From NCBI GenBank assembly GCA_023461275.1, contig JAEYMI010000013.1:124001-188000 (forward strand): a stretch of DNA of 64,000 bases, written 5' to 3'. The notes beneath the pieces are model-generated. The model had not been told where the DNA came from and searched no databases. It saw only the letters and a list, made by a program, of their open reading frames with translations. Below are positions 9,630 through 16,232 of this stretch, piece by piece. The number at the start of each line of letters is the position of its first letter. Position 1 is the stretch's first letter. The translations under genes and the position numbers were made by a program. The DNA comes from Actinomycetes bacterium. GTDB lineage: Bacteria > Actinomycetota > Actinomycetes > Mycobacteriales > Mycobacteriaceae.

Positions 9630-10169
9630 GTGTCGTTCAGTACCGGAGAAAAGAAGGCGCTCACCATCATCACGGTGGTGGCGCTGGTGTTCGTCTTGGC
9701 CGTCGGCGGCACCGTCGCCGCCCTGACGGTCGGAAAACCACACGACGACAAGCCGTATCTCCAGCTCGCCATCGGCGATGAGCTGGTTCGGGTGGAGCCC
9801 GCACGGTGGTGCGATCTGTTCCTCCGCGAATGCGACCCGGCCGACCCCGCACAGGTTCGGATTCCGAAAGTGCCTGTGCCCGTTGGTTCGACGGTGCTGC
9901 TGTCGGTGTCAGAAGGGATCGCTGACACTCCGTGGCGTCTGGTTGTCCAGTACCTGACACCCCGGGGACCGGAGGCCAGCGAGGAGATCCATCGCGTCGG
10001 CGAGTCCTACACGCAGTCGCTGACCTCGCATCCCGACGCGATCCTGATCAACATCGAGGTGCAGGTGCTGTCGGCGATCGCCGCACCCGACGGCAGTAAT
10101 GCCGTCGCCCGTGGCTATCTCGCGGCCGACACCACGCCACCGGGAGTGAAACTTCCCGAGGGTGCGTAG
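9630..10169 (+). CDS. DUF2771 membrane-anchored exported protein (Rv0875c-like)
   Basis: This 179-residue protein has one N-terminal helix (ALTIITVVALVFVLAVGGTVAAL, about 10-32) and a periplasmic-side domain with a paired cysteine motif (WCDLFLREC). It fits DUF2771, an actinobacterial family of unknown function always near the Rv0876c-type permease. The GTG start directly follows the permease TAA, so translation is coupled. The natural reading is an accessory subunit of the permease (inference). Confidence 0.8.
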   Translation: MSFSTGEKKALTIITVVALVFVLAVGGTVAALTVGKPHDDKPYLQLAIGDELVRVEPARWCDLFLRECDPADPAQVRIPKVPVPVGSTVLLSVSEGIADTPWRLVVQYLTPRGPEASEEIHRVGESYTQSLTSHPDAILINIEVQVLSAIAAPDGSNAVARGYLAADTTPPGVKLPEGA

Positions 10170-10180
10170 AGCCTTCTCAT

Positions 10181-10260
10181 GCTGGTCGAGCTACCGCACA
10201 CCCGCTGATTTCATGCTGGTCGAGTGGCCCGGGCCGCCAGGCGAGGGCTGTATCGAGACC
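10181..10260 (+). repeat. dispersed 46-bp element (family C), one full and one partial copy
   Basis: Positions 10215-10260 carry a copy of an element beginning GCTGGTCGAGTG and ending TATCGAGACC. A truncated copy (GCTGGTCGAGC) starts at 10181. Other copies are at 24254-24299 (inverted), 31649-31767 (head-to-head pair) and 59598-59642. This copy fills the gap between the DUF2771 gene and the 3' end of the cold-shock gene. Confidence 0.8.
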
Positions 10261-10282
10261 CCGCGCGTTGGCTCAGTTGAGC

Positions 10283-10708
10283 TCAGGCGTCGAGCTCGCG
10301 AGCGACCGCCCGCACGACCTCTGAAATCCGTTGCGCGGTCTTGCGATCCGGGTAGCGCCCCTTGCGGAGATCCGGCTGCACCTTGCCCTCGAGCAGGGTG
10401 ATCAGGTCGGCGACCATGCCGTGCAGTTCGTCGGGGCTGTGCCGCTTGACCTCTTTGCGGGCGGCCTCACGCGCGGCTTCACGGGTGTTCTTGGCGACGC
10501 TGGGTGCCGGGTCGAGCACCGTCACGGTGAGCGCCTGAGGCCCACGACGCCCGGCTGCCATCCCGAACTCCACACGCTGACCGGGCTTGAGACCCTCGAC
10601 GCCCTCGGGCAACGCCGACGAACGGACGTACACGTCCTCGCCGTCGTCCTGCGAGAGAAAGCCGAAGCCCTTCTCCGCGTCGTACCACTTCACCTTGCCG
10701 GTCGGCAC
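10283..10708 (-). CDS. cspB: cold-shock domain protein with C-terminal extension
   Basis: The 141-residue protein opens with a cold-shock domain: GKVKWYDAEKGFGFLSQ carries the RNP1-type KGFGF motif and DVYVRSSAL stands for the RNP2 VFVH region (about 3-65). It binds single-stranded nucleic acid. A C-terminal helical, basic extension (70-141) makes it the long Rv0871 type rather than the 67-residue CspA type. The GTG at 10708 gives MPTGKVKWYD, the family's usual start, with GAGGGTGAG upstream; an ATG at 10723 would add five residues. It is convergent with the DUF2771 gene. Confidence 0.88.
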   Translation of the reverse strand: MPTGKVKWYDAEKGFGFLSQDDGEDVYVRSSALPEGVEGLKPGQRVEFGMAAGRRGPQALTVTVLDPAPSVAKNTREAAREAARKEVKRHSPDELHGMVADLITLLEGKVQPDLRKGRYPDRKTAQRISEVVRAVARELDA

Positions 10709-10756
10709 CGCACTCACCCTCATCTGTCAGCGTTTCGATTCACGCAGCTTGTCGAT

Positions 10757-10812
10757 TCACGACAAAAGCGCCGTCACCCACGATTGGTGAGCTCAGGCGC
10801 CTCGTGTCGTGA
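10757..10812 (-). promoter_or_regulatory. structured leader upstream of the cold-shock gene
   Basis: Inverted arms TCACGACA (10757-10764) and TGTCGTGA (10805-10812) enclose a second pairing of GCGCC with GGCGC and an inner TCACC/GGTGA pair. The structure lies about 50 bp upstream of the cold-shock start. It has no T-run, so a leader or regulatory fold is more likely than a terminator, but no function is shown. Confidence 0.4.
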
Positions 10813-10954
10813 CAGTCTAGCCAACAACCGGTCGATGACTGAACCCGGTTTCTCGGGCATCCCTCGCCCGCGAAGCGACACGATCCACCCCACCGGCGCC
10901 GGGACCCGGACGACCGCGCACCGCACGCGTGGACTGTGCTCTACCGTGGATGAC

Positions 10955-11161
10955 ATGCGCAAGAGTCCATCGTCACCACTGCTGCTGGTGGCCGTCGTGG
11001 TGTTCCTCGTCGGGCTCGCGGCCATCGTGGCGCTGTTCGTGACACCGGCAGTGACCGATGACACAGCTCCGACCATCGTGTACCTGCTGACCATGTGTGC
11101 GCCCATCGGCCTTCTGCTCGCGGTGATTTTTGCGTTGCGCTCCGGGCGCCGGGTTCGGTGA
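10955..11161 (+). CDS. small two-helix membrane protein
   Basis: A 68-residue protein from ATG 10955 (an in-frame GTG at 10946 is an alternative). It is nearly all membrane: a first helix (LLLVAVVVFLVGLAAIVALFV) and a second (IVYLLTMCAPIGLLLAVIFAL) joined by a short TDDTAPT loop, ending in a basic tail. It occupies the place of Rv0870c in M. tuberculosis, next to moaA. Its stop overlaps a possible GTG start for the flavin reductase. No function is known. Confidence 0.65.
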   Translation: MRKSPSSPLLLVAVVVFLVGLAAIVALFVTPAVTDDTAPTIVYLLTMCAPIGLLLAVIFALRSGRRVR

Positions 11162-11223
11162 CCATCGACACCGTGCCTACCAACACCGTGACCCCACAGA
11201 ACGCGACGACAAAAGAAGCCCAC

Positions 11224-11757
11224 GTGACCACCGACATCCCCCTGACGCAGGACCTCGCACCGGCCGCCGACGCCGCGGCTCTCAAACGCGCGTACAGCTG
11301 CTTTCCGTCCGGCGTGGTGGGCGTGTGCTGTCGGGGTACGGCCGGCGACGCCCCGATCGGCATGGCCGCCAGCGCTTTCACCACCGTCTCCCTCGACCCG
11401 CCGCTGGTGTCGGTGTGCGTGCAGAACTCGTCGACCACCTGGCCGCGTCTGCGTAACGCCCGGGAGATCGGCGTCAGCGTCTTCGCCCATCACCAGTCGG
11501 CGGTGTGCCGACAGCTCGCCGGTGCGGCCGAACACCGATTCGACGGCATCGAGCCGGTCGCGTCGGCCGGAGGCGCCCTGTTCATTCCCGACGCCGCGGC
11601 CCACCTCTCGTGCAGTCTCTACAACGAGATCGCGGCCGGCGATCACACGCTGGTGCTATTGAAGATCGAAGCGCTCGACAGCCACCCCGACGTCGAACCA
11701 CTGGTGTTCCACGCCAGCACCTTTCGCGCTCTGGAAGTGCGACGGGACACCACATGA
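11224..11757 (+). CDS. flavin reductase-like domain protein
   Basis: A 177-residue single-domain protein. The stretches FPSGVVGVCCRG, IGMAASAFTTVSLDPPLVSVCVQ and STTWPRLRNAREIGVSVFAHHQ are the hallmark FMN-contacting segments of the flavin reductase (FMN-binding split-barrel) family. HLSCSLYNEIAAGDHTLVLLKI is the C-terminal core. Such proteins reduce FMN or FAD with NAD(P)H, often for a monooxygenase partner that is not visible here. The GTG at 11224 has AAAAGAAG upstream. A GTG at 11158 overlapping the previous stop would add 22 residues. Confidence 0.85.
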   Translation: MTTDIPLTQDLAPAADAAALKRAYSCFPSGVVGVCCRGTAGDAPIGMAASAFTTVSLDPPLVSVCVQNSSTTWPRLRNAREIGVSVFAHHQSAVCRQLAGAAEHRFDGIEPVASAGGALFIPDAAAHLSCSLYNEIAAGDHTLVLLKIEALDSHPDVEPLVFHASTFRALEVRRDTT

Positions 11758-11770
11758 CAGTGGTGACCAC

Positions 11771-12859
11771 ATGACGATGGTGCGGCTCGGGTTCCCGATT
11801 CCGGTCCGATCGGCCGGGGCGGACAGCGACGTGTCCGAGGCACCCACGACGGGTCCGCTGCGTGACACGTTCGGGCGGGTGGCGCGGGACCTGCGCGTCT
11901 CGGTGACCGACCGCTGCAACCTGCGCTGCACCTACTGCATGCCGGCCGACGGCCTGGACTGGCTCGGCACCGACCGCGTGCTGGGCACCGAGGAGTTCAT
12001 CCGCGTACTCACCGTCGCCGTCCGCGACCTGGGTATCCGCAGCATCCGCTTCACTGGCGGTGAACCCCTGCTGCGACGCGATCTGGAGGAGATCATCGCC
12101 GCGGTGTCGTCGCTGACCCCGGCCCCCGAGATCGCGCTCACCACCAACGGCGTCGGCCTCGCCCGACGCGTCGACGCGCTGGTGGCGGCCGGTTTGCGTC
12201 GGATCAACGTCTCCCTGGACACCGTCGACTCAGCGCGCTTCGCCCAGCTCACCCGACGTGACCGGCTCTCCGACGTCGTCGACGGCCTGGCCGCGGCCCG
12301 CCGCGCCGGCCTTGACCCGATCAAGGTCAACGCGGTACTGCCCGACCGCAGTGACCTGCAACGCCTCCCCGACCTGCTGCGATTCTGCGTCGAGCACGGT
12401 TACGAGCTGCGCATCATCGAGAACATGCCGCTCGACGCCGAGCACCGCTGGGACCGCGCGTCGATGGTCACCGCCGACGAGATCCTCGCGACGCTGCGCC
12501 AACACGTCACGCTGCTTCCCGACACGCGCCCCCGCGGCAGCGCTCCGGCAGCCACGTGGCTCGTCTCCCACGCCGGACGCACCGGCCGGGTCGGGGTGAT
12601 CGCATCGGTGACGCGGCCGTTCTGCGGCGACTGCGACCGCACCCGGCTCACCGCCGATGGCGCCCTACGCAACTGCCTGTTCGCCGACGACGAGACGTCG
12701 CTGATGCCGATCCTGCGGGGCGGTCTGCCCGACGACGAGGTCGACGCGGCGATCGGGCGCGCGTGGCGGGCTGACATGTGGCGCAAGAAGTCGGGTCACG
12801 GGGTCAACGAGGCCGGATTCGTCCCACCCGAGCGGCCGATGTCGTCGATCGGCGGCTGA
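11771..12859 (+). CDS. moaA: GTP 3',8-cyclase MoaA (molybdenum cofactor)
   Basis: A 362-residue radical-SAM enzyme. The N-terminal cluster motif is CNLRCTYC (Cys about 49, 53, 56), followed by RFTGGEPLLRRDLEEI. The C-terminal cluster lies in FCGDCDRTRLTADGALRNCLF. The C-terminus is the expected Gly-Gly (SSIGG). It converts GTP to 3',8-cyclo-GTP, the first step of molybdopterin synthesis, in the cytosol, using two 4Fe-4S clusters. moaD follows 8 bp downstream. It corresponds to the moaA2 position beside rpfA in mycobacteria. Confidence 0.95.
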   Translation: MTMVRLGFPIPVRSAGADSDVSEAPTTGPLRDTFGRVARDLRVSVTDRCNLRCTYCMPADGLDWLGTDRVLGTEEFIRVLTVAVRDLGIRSIRFTGGEPLLRRDLEEIIAAVSSLTPAPEIALTTNGVGLARRVDALVAAGLRRINVSLDTVDSARFAQLTRRDRLSDVVDGLAAARRAGLDPIKVNAVLPDRSDLQRLPDLLRFCVEHGYELRIIENMPLDAEHRWDRASMVTADEILATLRQHVTLLPDTRPRGSAPAATWLVSHAGRTGRVGVIASVTRPFCGDCDRTRLTADGALRNCLFADDETSLMPILRGGLPDDEVDAAIGRAWRADMWRKKSGHGVNEAGFVPPERPMSSIGG

Positions 12860-12867
12860 GGCGAGCG

Positions 12868-13119
12868 ATGCCGCAGATCACCGTACGTTTCTTTGCCGCC
12901 GCGCGAGCCGCGTCGGGCGTCGAATCCGACCTGGTCGACGTCGCATCGACCACTACGCTGGCCGAGCTCGAGGATCTTCTCGCTGCGCGAGCTCCGCGAT
13001 TGGCGGCGGTATTACCCCGATGCTCGTACCTGCGCGACGAGATCGCGCTGTGCGACCGAGCCGCCGTCGTGGTGCCGTGCGCGACCCTCGACGTGTTACC
13101 GCCGTTTGCCGGCGGTTAA
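12868..13119 (+). CDS. moaD: MoaD/ThiS-family sulfur carrier
   Basis: An 83-residue ubiquitin-fold protein ending in PPFAGG. The terminal Gly-Gly is the residue pair adenylated and thiocarboxylated for sulfur transfer to molybdopterin synthase. ITVRFFAAARAASGV is the usual beta-grasp N-terminus. It should form the MPT synthase heterotetramer with the MoaE encoded at 14456-14893, across the rpfA gene. It starts 8 bp after moaA. Confidence 0.92.
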   Translation: MPQITVRFFAAARAASGVESDLVDVASTTTLAELEDLLAARAPRLAAVLPRCSYLRDEIALCDRAAVVVPCATLDVLPPFAGG

Positions 13120-13134
13120 AACGCCTGTTGCGGC

Positions 13135-13150
13135 TGTGACCTTAGTCACA
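13135..13150. promoter_or_regulatory. CRP-type palindrome upstream of rpfA
   Basis: TGTGACCTTAGTCACA is a full match to the mycobacterial CRP (Rv3676) consensus TGTGA-N2-T-N3-TCACA. It lies about 440 bp upstream of the rpfA start and 15 bp after moaD. In M. tuberculosis, rpfA is an established CRP target. Binding here is inferred from the sequence alone. Confidence 0.7.
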
Positions 13151-13365
13151 TAACGGGTTGATAACGAGAAGGATACGAACCGACTGTCAACCCTGTGAGC
13201 AGGGATGACGTCGATTTGGGGCCGAAAGTCCCGGTTCAGCACCCGAAAATGCCTTGCGCAGGCGCGTGATTCGGGCTCGCAGACGTCGTACTGTACGTAG
13301 CAGCCACCTACCAGGTGGTCACAAGCAAGAGAACAATTCGATAACGTCCCGAGGGCCGCGCCGAG

Positions 13366-13584
13366 CCTCGCTCCGCCCCGGGATGGACCTAGACACGAAT
13401 CTAGGAGCGAGGACGGGGGACCCACCATCTCCCCTAAGAGAACCGGAAATCTGTTCTGCAGATCTCCTTGGGGTTAAGTTCCGGCGCTGGTGCTGCTGAC
13501 ATTTCGACAGCGGTGACCGACCGGAACCGGGCACTACCTCTCGCCCGAACCCGACAGCTGACTTCGTAGGCGCGTGGAGAGAGG
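13366..13584 (+). ncRNA. ydaO/yuaA c-di-AMP riboswitch in the rpfA leader
   Basis: The leader has the hallmark segments of the ydaO motif in order: CGGGGGACCCA (from 13414), TTGGGGTTAAG (about 13468), and GCCCGAACCCGACAGCTGAC with CTTCGTAGGCG (about 13541-13572). A closing P1 helix can form between CCTCGCTCCGCC (13366-13377) and GGCGCGTGGAGAGAGG (13569-13584). The 3' P1 strand contains the Shine-Dalgarno-like GAGAGAGGGA in front of the rpfA ATG at 13593. Ligand-stabilised P1 would therefore hide the ribosome site, an OFF design (inference). c-di-AMP riboswitches upstream of rpf genes are established in actinobacteria. Confidence 0.93.
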
Positions 13585-13592
13585 GAAGCTAC

Positions 13593-14234
13593 ATGTCCGG
13601 ACGTCATCGCAAGCCGACGACCAACACGACAACCAAGACTTTCGCCAAGGTTGCCCTGACCGGCGCCGTGCTGGGCGGCGGAGCCGCCCTCCTGGGCACC
13701 GGCAACGCGCAGGCCGCGACCGACGCCGAGTGGAACCAGGTCGCACAGTGCGAGTCCGGTGGCAACTGGGCCATCAACACCGGCAACGGCTACCAGGGCG
13801 GGCTGCAGTTCAGCCAGAGCACCTGGGCCGGCCACGGTGGCGGCGAGTTCGCACCGAGCGCCGACCAGGCCACCCGCGAGCAGCAGATCGTCGTCGCCGA
13901 GCGCGTGCTCGGATCGCAGGGCAAGGGCGCATGGCCGGTGTGTGGCACCGGACTGTCGGGCTCGACCCCGCGCACCGCACCTGCCGACGTGCCGAAGACC
14001 CTCGAGCTGCCGGCATTGCCGACCGCTCCGGCAGCCCCGGAATGGCTGGGCACCTCGCCGACCGCCAAGAGCACCGACGACGTCAAGAAGCAGCTTGACG
14101 GCGCCGTCGAGCAGTACAAGCTGAGCCCCGAGGTCAAGAACCTCTGGGAGGCTGCCAAGAACACCGGCATCCAGCTCAACCAGCAGCAACTGGATCTGTT
14201 CAACCAGAACAAGGGCCTGCTACCCAAGCCCTGA
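13593..14234 (+). CDS. rpfA: resuscitation-promoting factor RpfA (secreted transglycosylase)
   Basis: A 213-residue secreted protein with a signal peptide ending GNAQA (about 40). The Rpf domain (about 42-115) has AEWNQVAQCESGGNWAINTG, with the catalytic Glu in CESGGNW, and paired Cys (CES...WPVCGTG). It is a lytic transglycosylase-like muralytic enzyme that cleaves peptidoglycan and promotes outgrowth of dormant cells. The C-terminal part is Ala/Pro-rich, then helical (DDVKKQLDGAVEQYK). It has its own long leader with a CRP site and a c-di-AMP riboswitch, and a strong hairpin terminator at 14278. Confidence 0.95.
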   Translation: MSGRHRKPTTNTTTKTFAKVALTGAVLGGGAALLGTGNAQAATDAEWNQVAQCESGGNWAINTGNGYQGGLQFSQSTWAGHGGGEFAPSADQATREQQIVVAERVLGSQGKGAWPVCGTGLSGSTPRTAPADVPKTLELPALPTAPAAPEWLGTSPTAKSTDDVKKQLDGAVEQYKLSPEVKNLWEAAKNTGIQLNQQQLDLFNQNKGLLPKP

Positions 14235-14277
14235 TCTGACTGGACTGACCGCGCGCCCGACCCCGGGCCCACAGTCG

Positions 14278-14319
14278 AAGGACCCCGCACGACGGTGAAC
14301 ACCCGTGCGGGGTCCTTTT
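14278..14319 (+). terminator. rho-independent terminator of rpfA
   Basis: A perfect 14-bp stem, AAGGACCCCGCACG (14278-14291) with CGTGCGGGGTCCTT (14304-14317), is followed by TT. It lies 44 bp after the rpfA stop. Confidence 0.9.
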
Positions 14320-14361
14320 CCATTGGCCGGACCCATACCCGGCGGTGTGGTTCGTTCAGTC

Positions 14362-14435
14362 ACGCGTTCGCTCGCGATGTCGTCGTTCGCGATTGATGCA
14401 TCAGTAGCGAACGAACAGATCACGAGCGAACGCGT
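14362..14435. repeat. 74-bp nested palindromic element (family B), copy 1
   Basis: Perfect 13-bp terminal inverted arms, ACGCGTTCGCTCG (14362-14374) and CGAGCGAACGCGT (14423-14435), enclose CGTTCGC/GCGAACG and a central TGATGCATCA. The whole element can fold as one hairpin. A second copy, about 80 percent identical by eye, is at 26202-26272. It sits between the convergent rpfA and moaE genes. Confidence 0.85.
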
Positions 14436-14455
14436 CCCTGGCCGGGAGGCCCGAG

Positions 14456-14893
14456 CTACGCCGACCCGACCCATTCGTCGGAGCCGTCGAGAAAGAACTG
14501 CTGCTTCCAGACCGGCAGTCGCGCCTTGACCTCGTCGACGAGCAGCGCGCACGTCTCGAATGCGGCCCGACGATGATCAGCAGACACCGCGACGACGAAG
14601 GCGACGTCGCCGATCGCCAGATCCCCGACCCGATGCGACACCGCGACCGCACGCACGCCCGTCGCCGCGTCGGCGATGTCGCCGACAACCCCGGCGAGCA
14701 CGTCCGGGGCGCTCGGGTGCGCCGAATAGTGCAGCGCGGTCACCGACCGTCCGCCGTCGTGATCGCGCACCGCACCACAGAATCCGACGACAGCTCCGGC
14801 CGCCGGATCGGCGACGAGCGCCTCGTGCTCGGCCAGGTCGATGGGTCCCCCGGCGAGGGCGGCGCGGACCACCCGCGCACCGGAAGACGTCAC
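14456..14893 (-). CDS. moaE: molybdopterin synthase large subunit MoaE
   Basis: A 145-residue MoaE: AAGAVVGFCGAVRDHDGGRSVTAL is the conserved N-terminal segment, VSHRVGDLAIGD the central one, and LVDEVKARLPVWKQQFF the C-terminal one with the active-site Lys region. It transfers sulfur from MoaD thiocarboxylate to cPMP. The GTG start (14893) overlaps the mog TGA (GTGA), so translation is coupled. The gene order in transcription is small protein, moaC, mog, moaE. Confidence 0.93.
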   Translation of the reverse strand: MTSSGARVVRAALAGGPIDLAEHEALVADPAAGAVVGFCGAVRDHDGGRSVTALHYSAHPSAPDVLAGVVGDIADAATGVRAVAVSHRVGDLAIGDVAFVVAVSADHRRAAFETCALLVDEVKARLPVWKQQFFLDGSDEWVGSA

Positions 14894-15417
14894 GTGTGAT
14901 CCCCACTCTGGTGATCCCCACCGCGAATCTGATCGAGTGCGTGCTCGAGAACGCCGTCGAGCACCGACAGGCCGTCGCGAACGCCGCCCGGCGACCCGGG
15001 CAGATTCACCACCAGCGTCGTCCCGGCAACGCCGACGATGCCGCGGGAGAGCACCGCGGTCGGAACCTTGGGCAGGCCGGCGGCACGGATGGCGTCGGCG
15101 AGCCCGGGGATTTCGACGTCGAGCAGCGGTCGGGTCTGTTCGGGGGTGCGGTCGGTCGGCGATAATCCGGTGCCGCCGGAGGTGATGACGACGTCGGCGT
15201 CGGCGTAGATGCCGGCGCGGATCGCACCGCCGACCGGATCGCCGTCGGCGACCACGTCGCATTCGTCGACCCGGAAGCCGCGGTCGACGAGCCAGTCGCA
15301 GATGATCGGCCCGGTGCGATCGGGGTAGATGCCGCGGCTCGCGCGCGTGGAGGCGATGATCACCCAGGCGGTGCGCGGTGAACGTGGGGAGGCGTGGTCG
15401 GGGTCGGCGTCAGTCAC
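14890..15417 (-). CDS. mog: MogA/MoaB-family molybdopterin adenylyltransferase
   Basis: A 175-residue protein with the family signatures TSGGTGLSPTDRTPE (about 80-94) and VNLPGSPGGVRDGL (about 138-151). It adenylates molybdopterin before molybdenum insertion. Its first codons overlap the moaC end by 8 bp and its stop overlaps the moaE start by 4 bp. This corresponds to Rv0865 beside rpfA in M. tuberculosis. Confidence 0.92.
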   Translation of the reverse strand: MTDADPDHASPRSPRTAWVIIASTRASRGIYPDRTGPIICDWLVDRGFRVDECDVVADGDPVGGAIRAGIYADADVVITSGGTGLSPTDRTPEQTRPLLDVEIPGLADAIRAAGLPKVPTAVLSRGIVGVAGTTLVVNLPGSPGGVRDGLSVLDGVLEHALDQIRGGDHQSGDHT

Positions 15418-15919
15418 GACGCCATTCTCCCGACTTTCCGCCGGTCTTCTCCAGCAATCGCACGTTGTCCATGCTGGCCCGACGATCCAGCGCCTTGACC
15501 ATGTCGTGCAGCGTCAGGCCGGTGACGGCGACGGCCGTGAGTGCTTCCATCTCAACCCCGGTCTGCCCCGACGTGGTGACGGTGGCGGTGACGGCGATGG
15601 TGTCGGTGCCGACCTCGAAGTCGACGGACACCGACGACAGCGACAGTTGATGGCAGAGCGGGATGAGCGAATCGGTGCGTTTGGCGGCCATGATGCCGGC
15701 CACACGGGCGGTCGCGAGGACATCGCCCTTGGGGAGCCGGCCGTCGACGAGCAGCCCGACGACCTCGGCGGTGGTCCGGAAGGTACCTGCCGCGACGGCA
15801 CGACGGCGCGTCGACGACTTGTCCCCGACGTCGACCATGCGGGCTGCGCCGGTCTCGTCGAGATGGGTCAATCCGGTGGGCCGATCGGCGTCACCGGTGG
15901 CGGGAGGGCCGTCGGACAC
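15410..15919 (-). CDS. moaC: cyclic pyranopterin monophosphate synthase MoaC
   Basis: A 169-residue MoaC from GTG 15919. THLDETGAARMVDVGDKSSTRR is the conserved N-terminal region, and PLCHQLSLSSV and VEMEALTAVAVTGLTLHDMVKA carry the catalytic and substrate residues (H, E, D, K). It converts the MoaA product into cPMP. The frame stays open upstream to 16159, but residues above 15919 look like translation of the preceding gene in the wrong frame, so the internal GTG is chosen. Confidence 0.92.
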   Translation of the reverse strand: MSDGPPATGDADRPTGLTHLDETGAARMVDVGDKSSTRRRAVAAGTFRTTAEVVGLLVDGRLPKGDVLATARVAGIMAAKRTDSLIPLCHQLSLSSVSVDFEVGTDTIAVTATVTTSGQTGVEMEALTAVAVTGLTLHDMVKALDRRASMDNVRLLEKTGGKSGEWRRD

Positions 15920-15932
15920 GTGTCCGGGCAGG

Positions 15933-16127
15933 TCAGCTGTTGATCTGCGTCTTGGGCACGATGTAGGGCAGCGTGTCGGTGGGGAGCGGGAACTCCACGT
16001 CACCGAACGGCGAAAGCGCACCCGAGATGGTGGCCGCGAACTCCGAGACGGCGTGTGCGCTGCCGCCCTCTTCATCCTTGGGCCAGCCGTTGTCCACGTA
16101 GTGATTCTTCTTCTCAGCCACGCGCAT
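15933..16127 (-). CDS. small conserved protein (Rv0863-like)
   Basis: A 64-residue protein from ATG 16127, MRVAEKKNHYVDNGWPKDEEGG. It is acidic and soluble and ends in VPKTQINS. It begins the moaC-mog-moaE operon (13 bp before moaC) at the position of Rv0863 in M. tuberculosis. It has no recognisable domain. An upstream ATG at 16211 would extend it by 28 residues, but that region overlaps the divergent promoter. Confidence 0.65.
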   Translation of the reverse strand: MRVAEKKNHYVDNGWPKDEEGGSAHAVSEFAATISGALSPFGDVEFPLPTDTLPYIVPKTQINS

Positions 16128-16232
16128 ATTGTGCCATGTGCCCAGGTTCCGTAGTGCACGTGTGGGCGAACCGACTCCGCGGCCGCGCATGCTGTGGGTC
16201 ACACCGTCCAACCGCCCACTAAACTCGATCGA

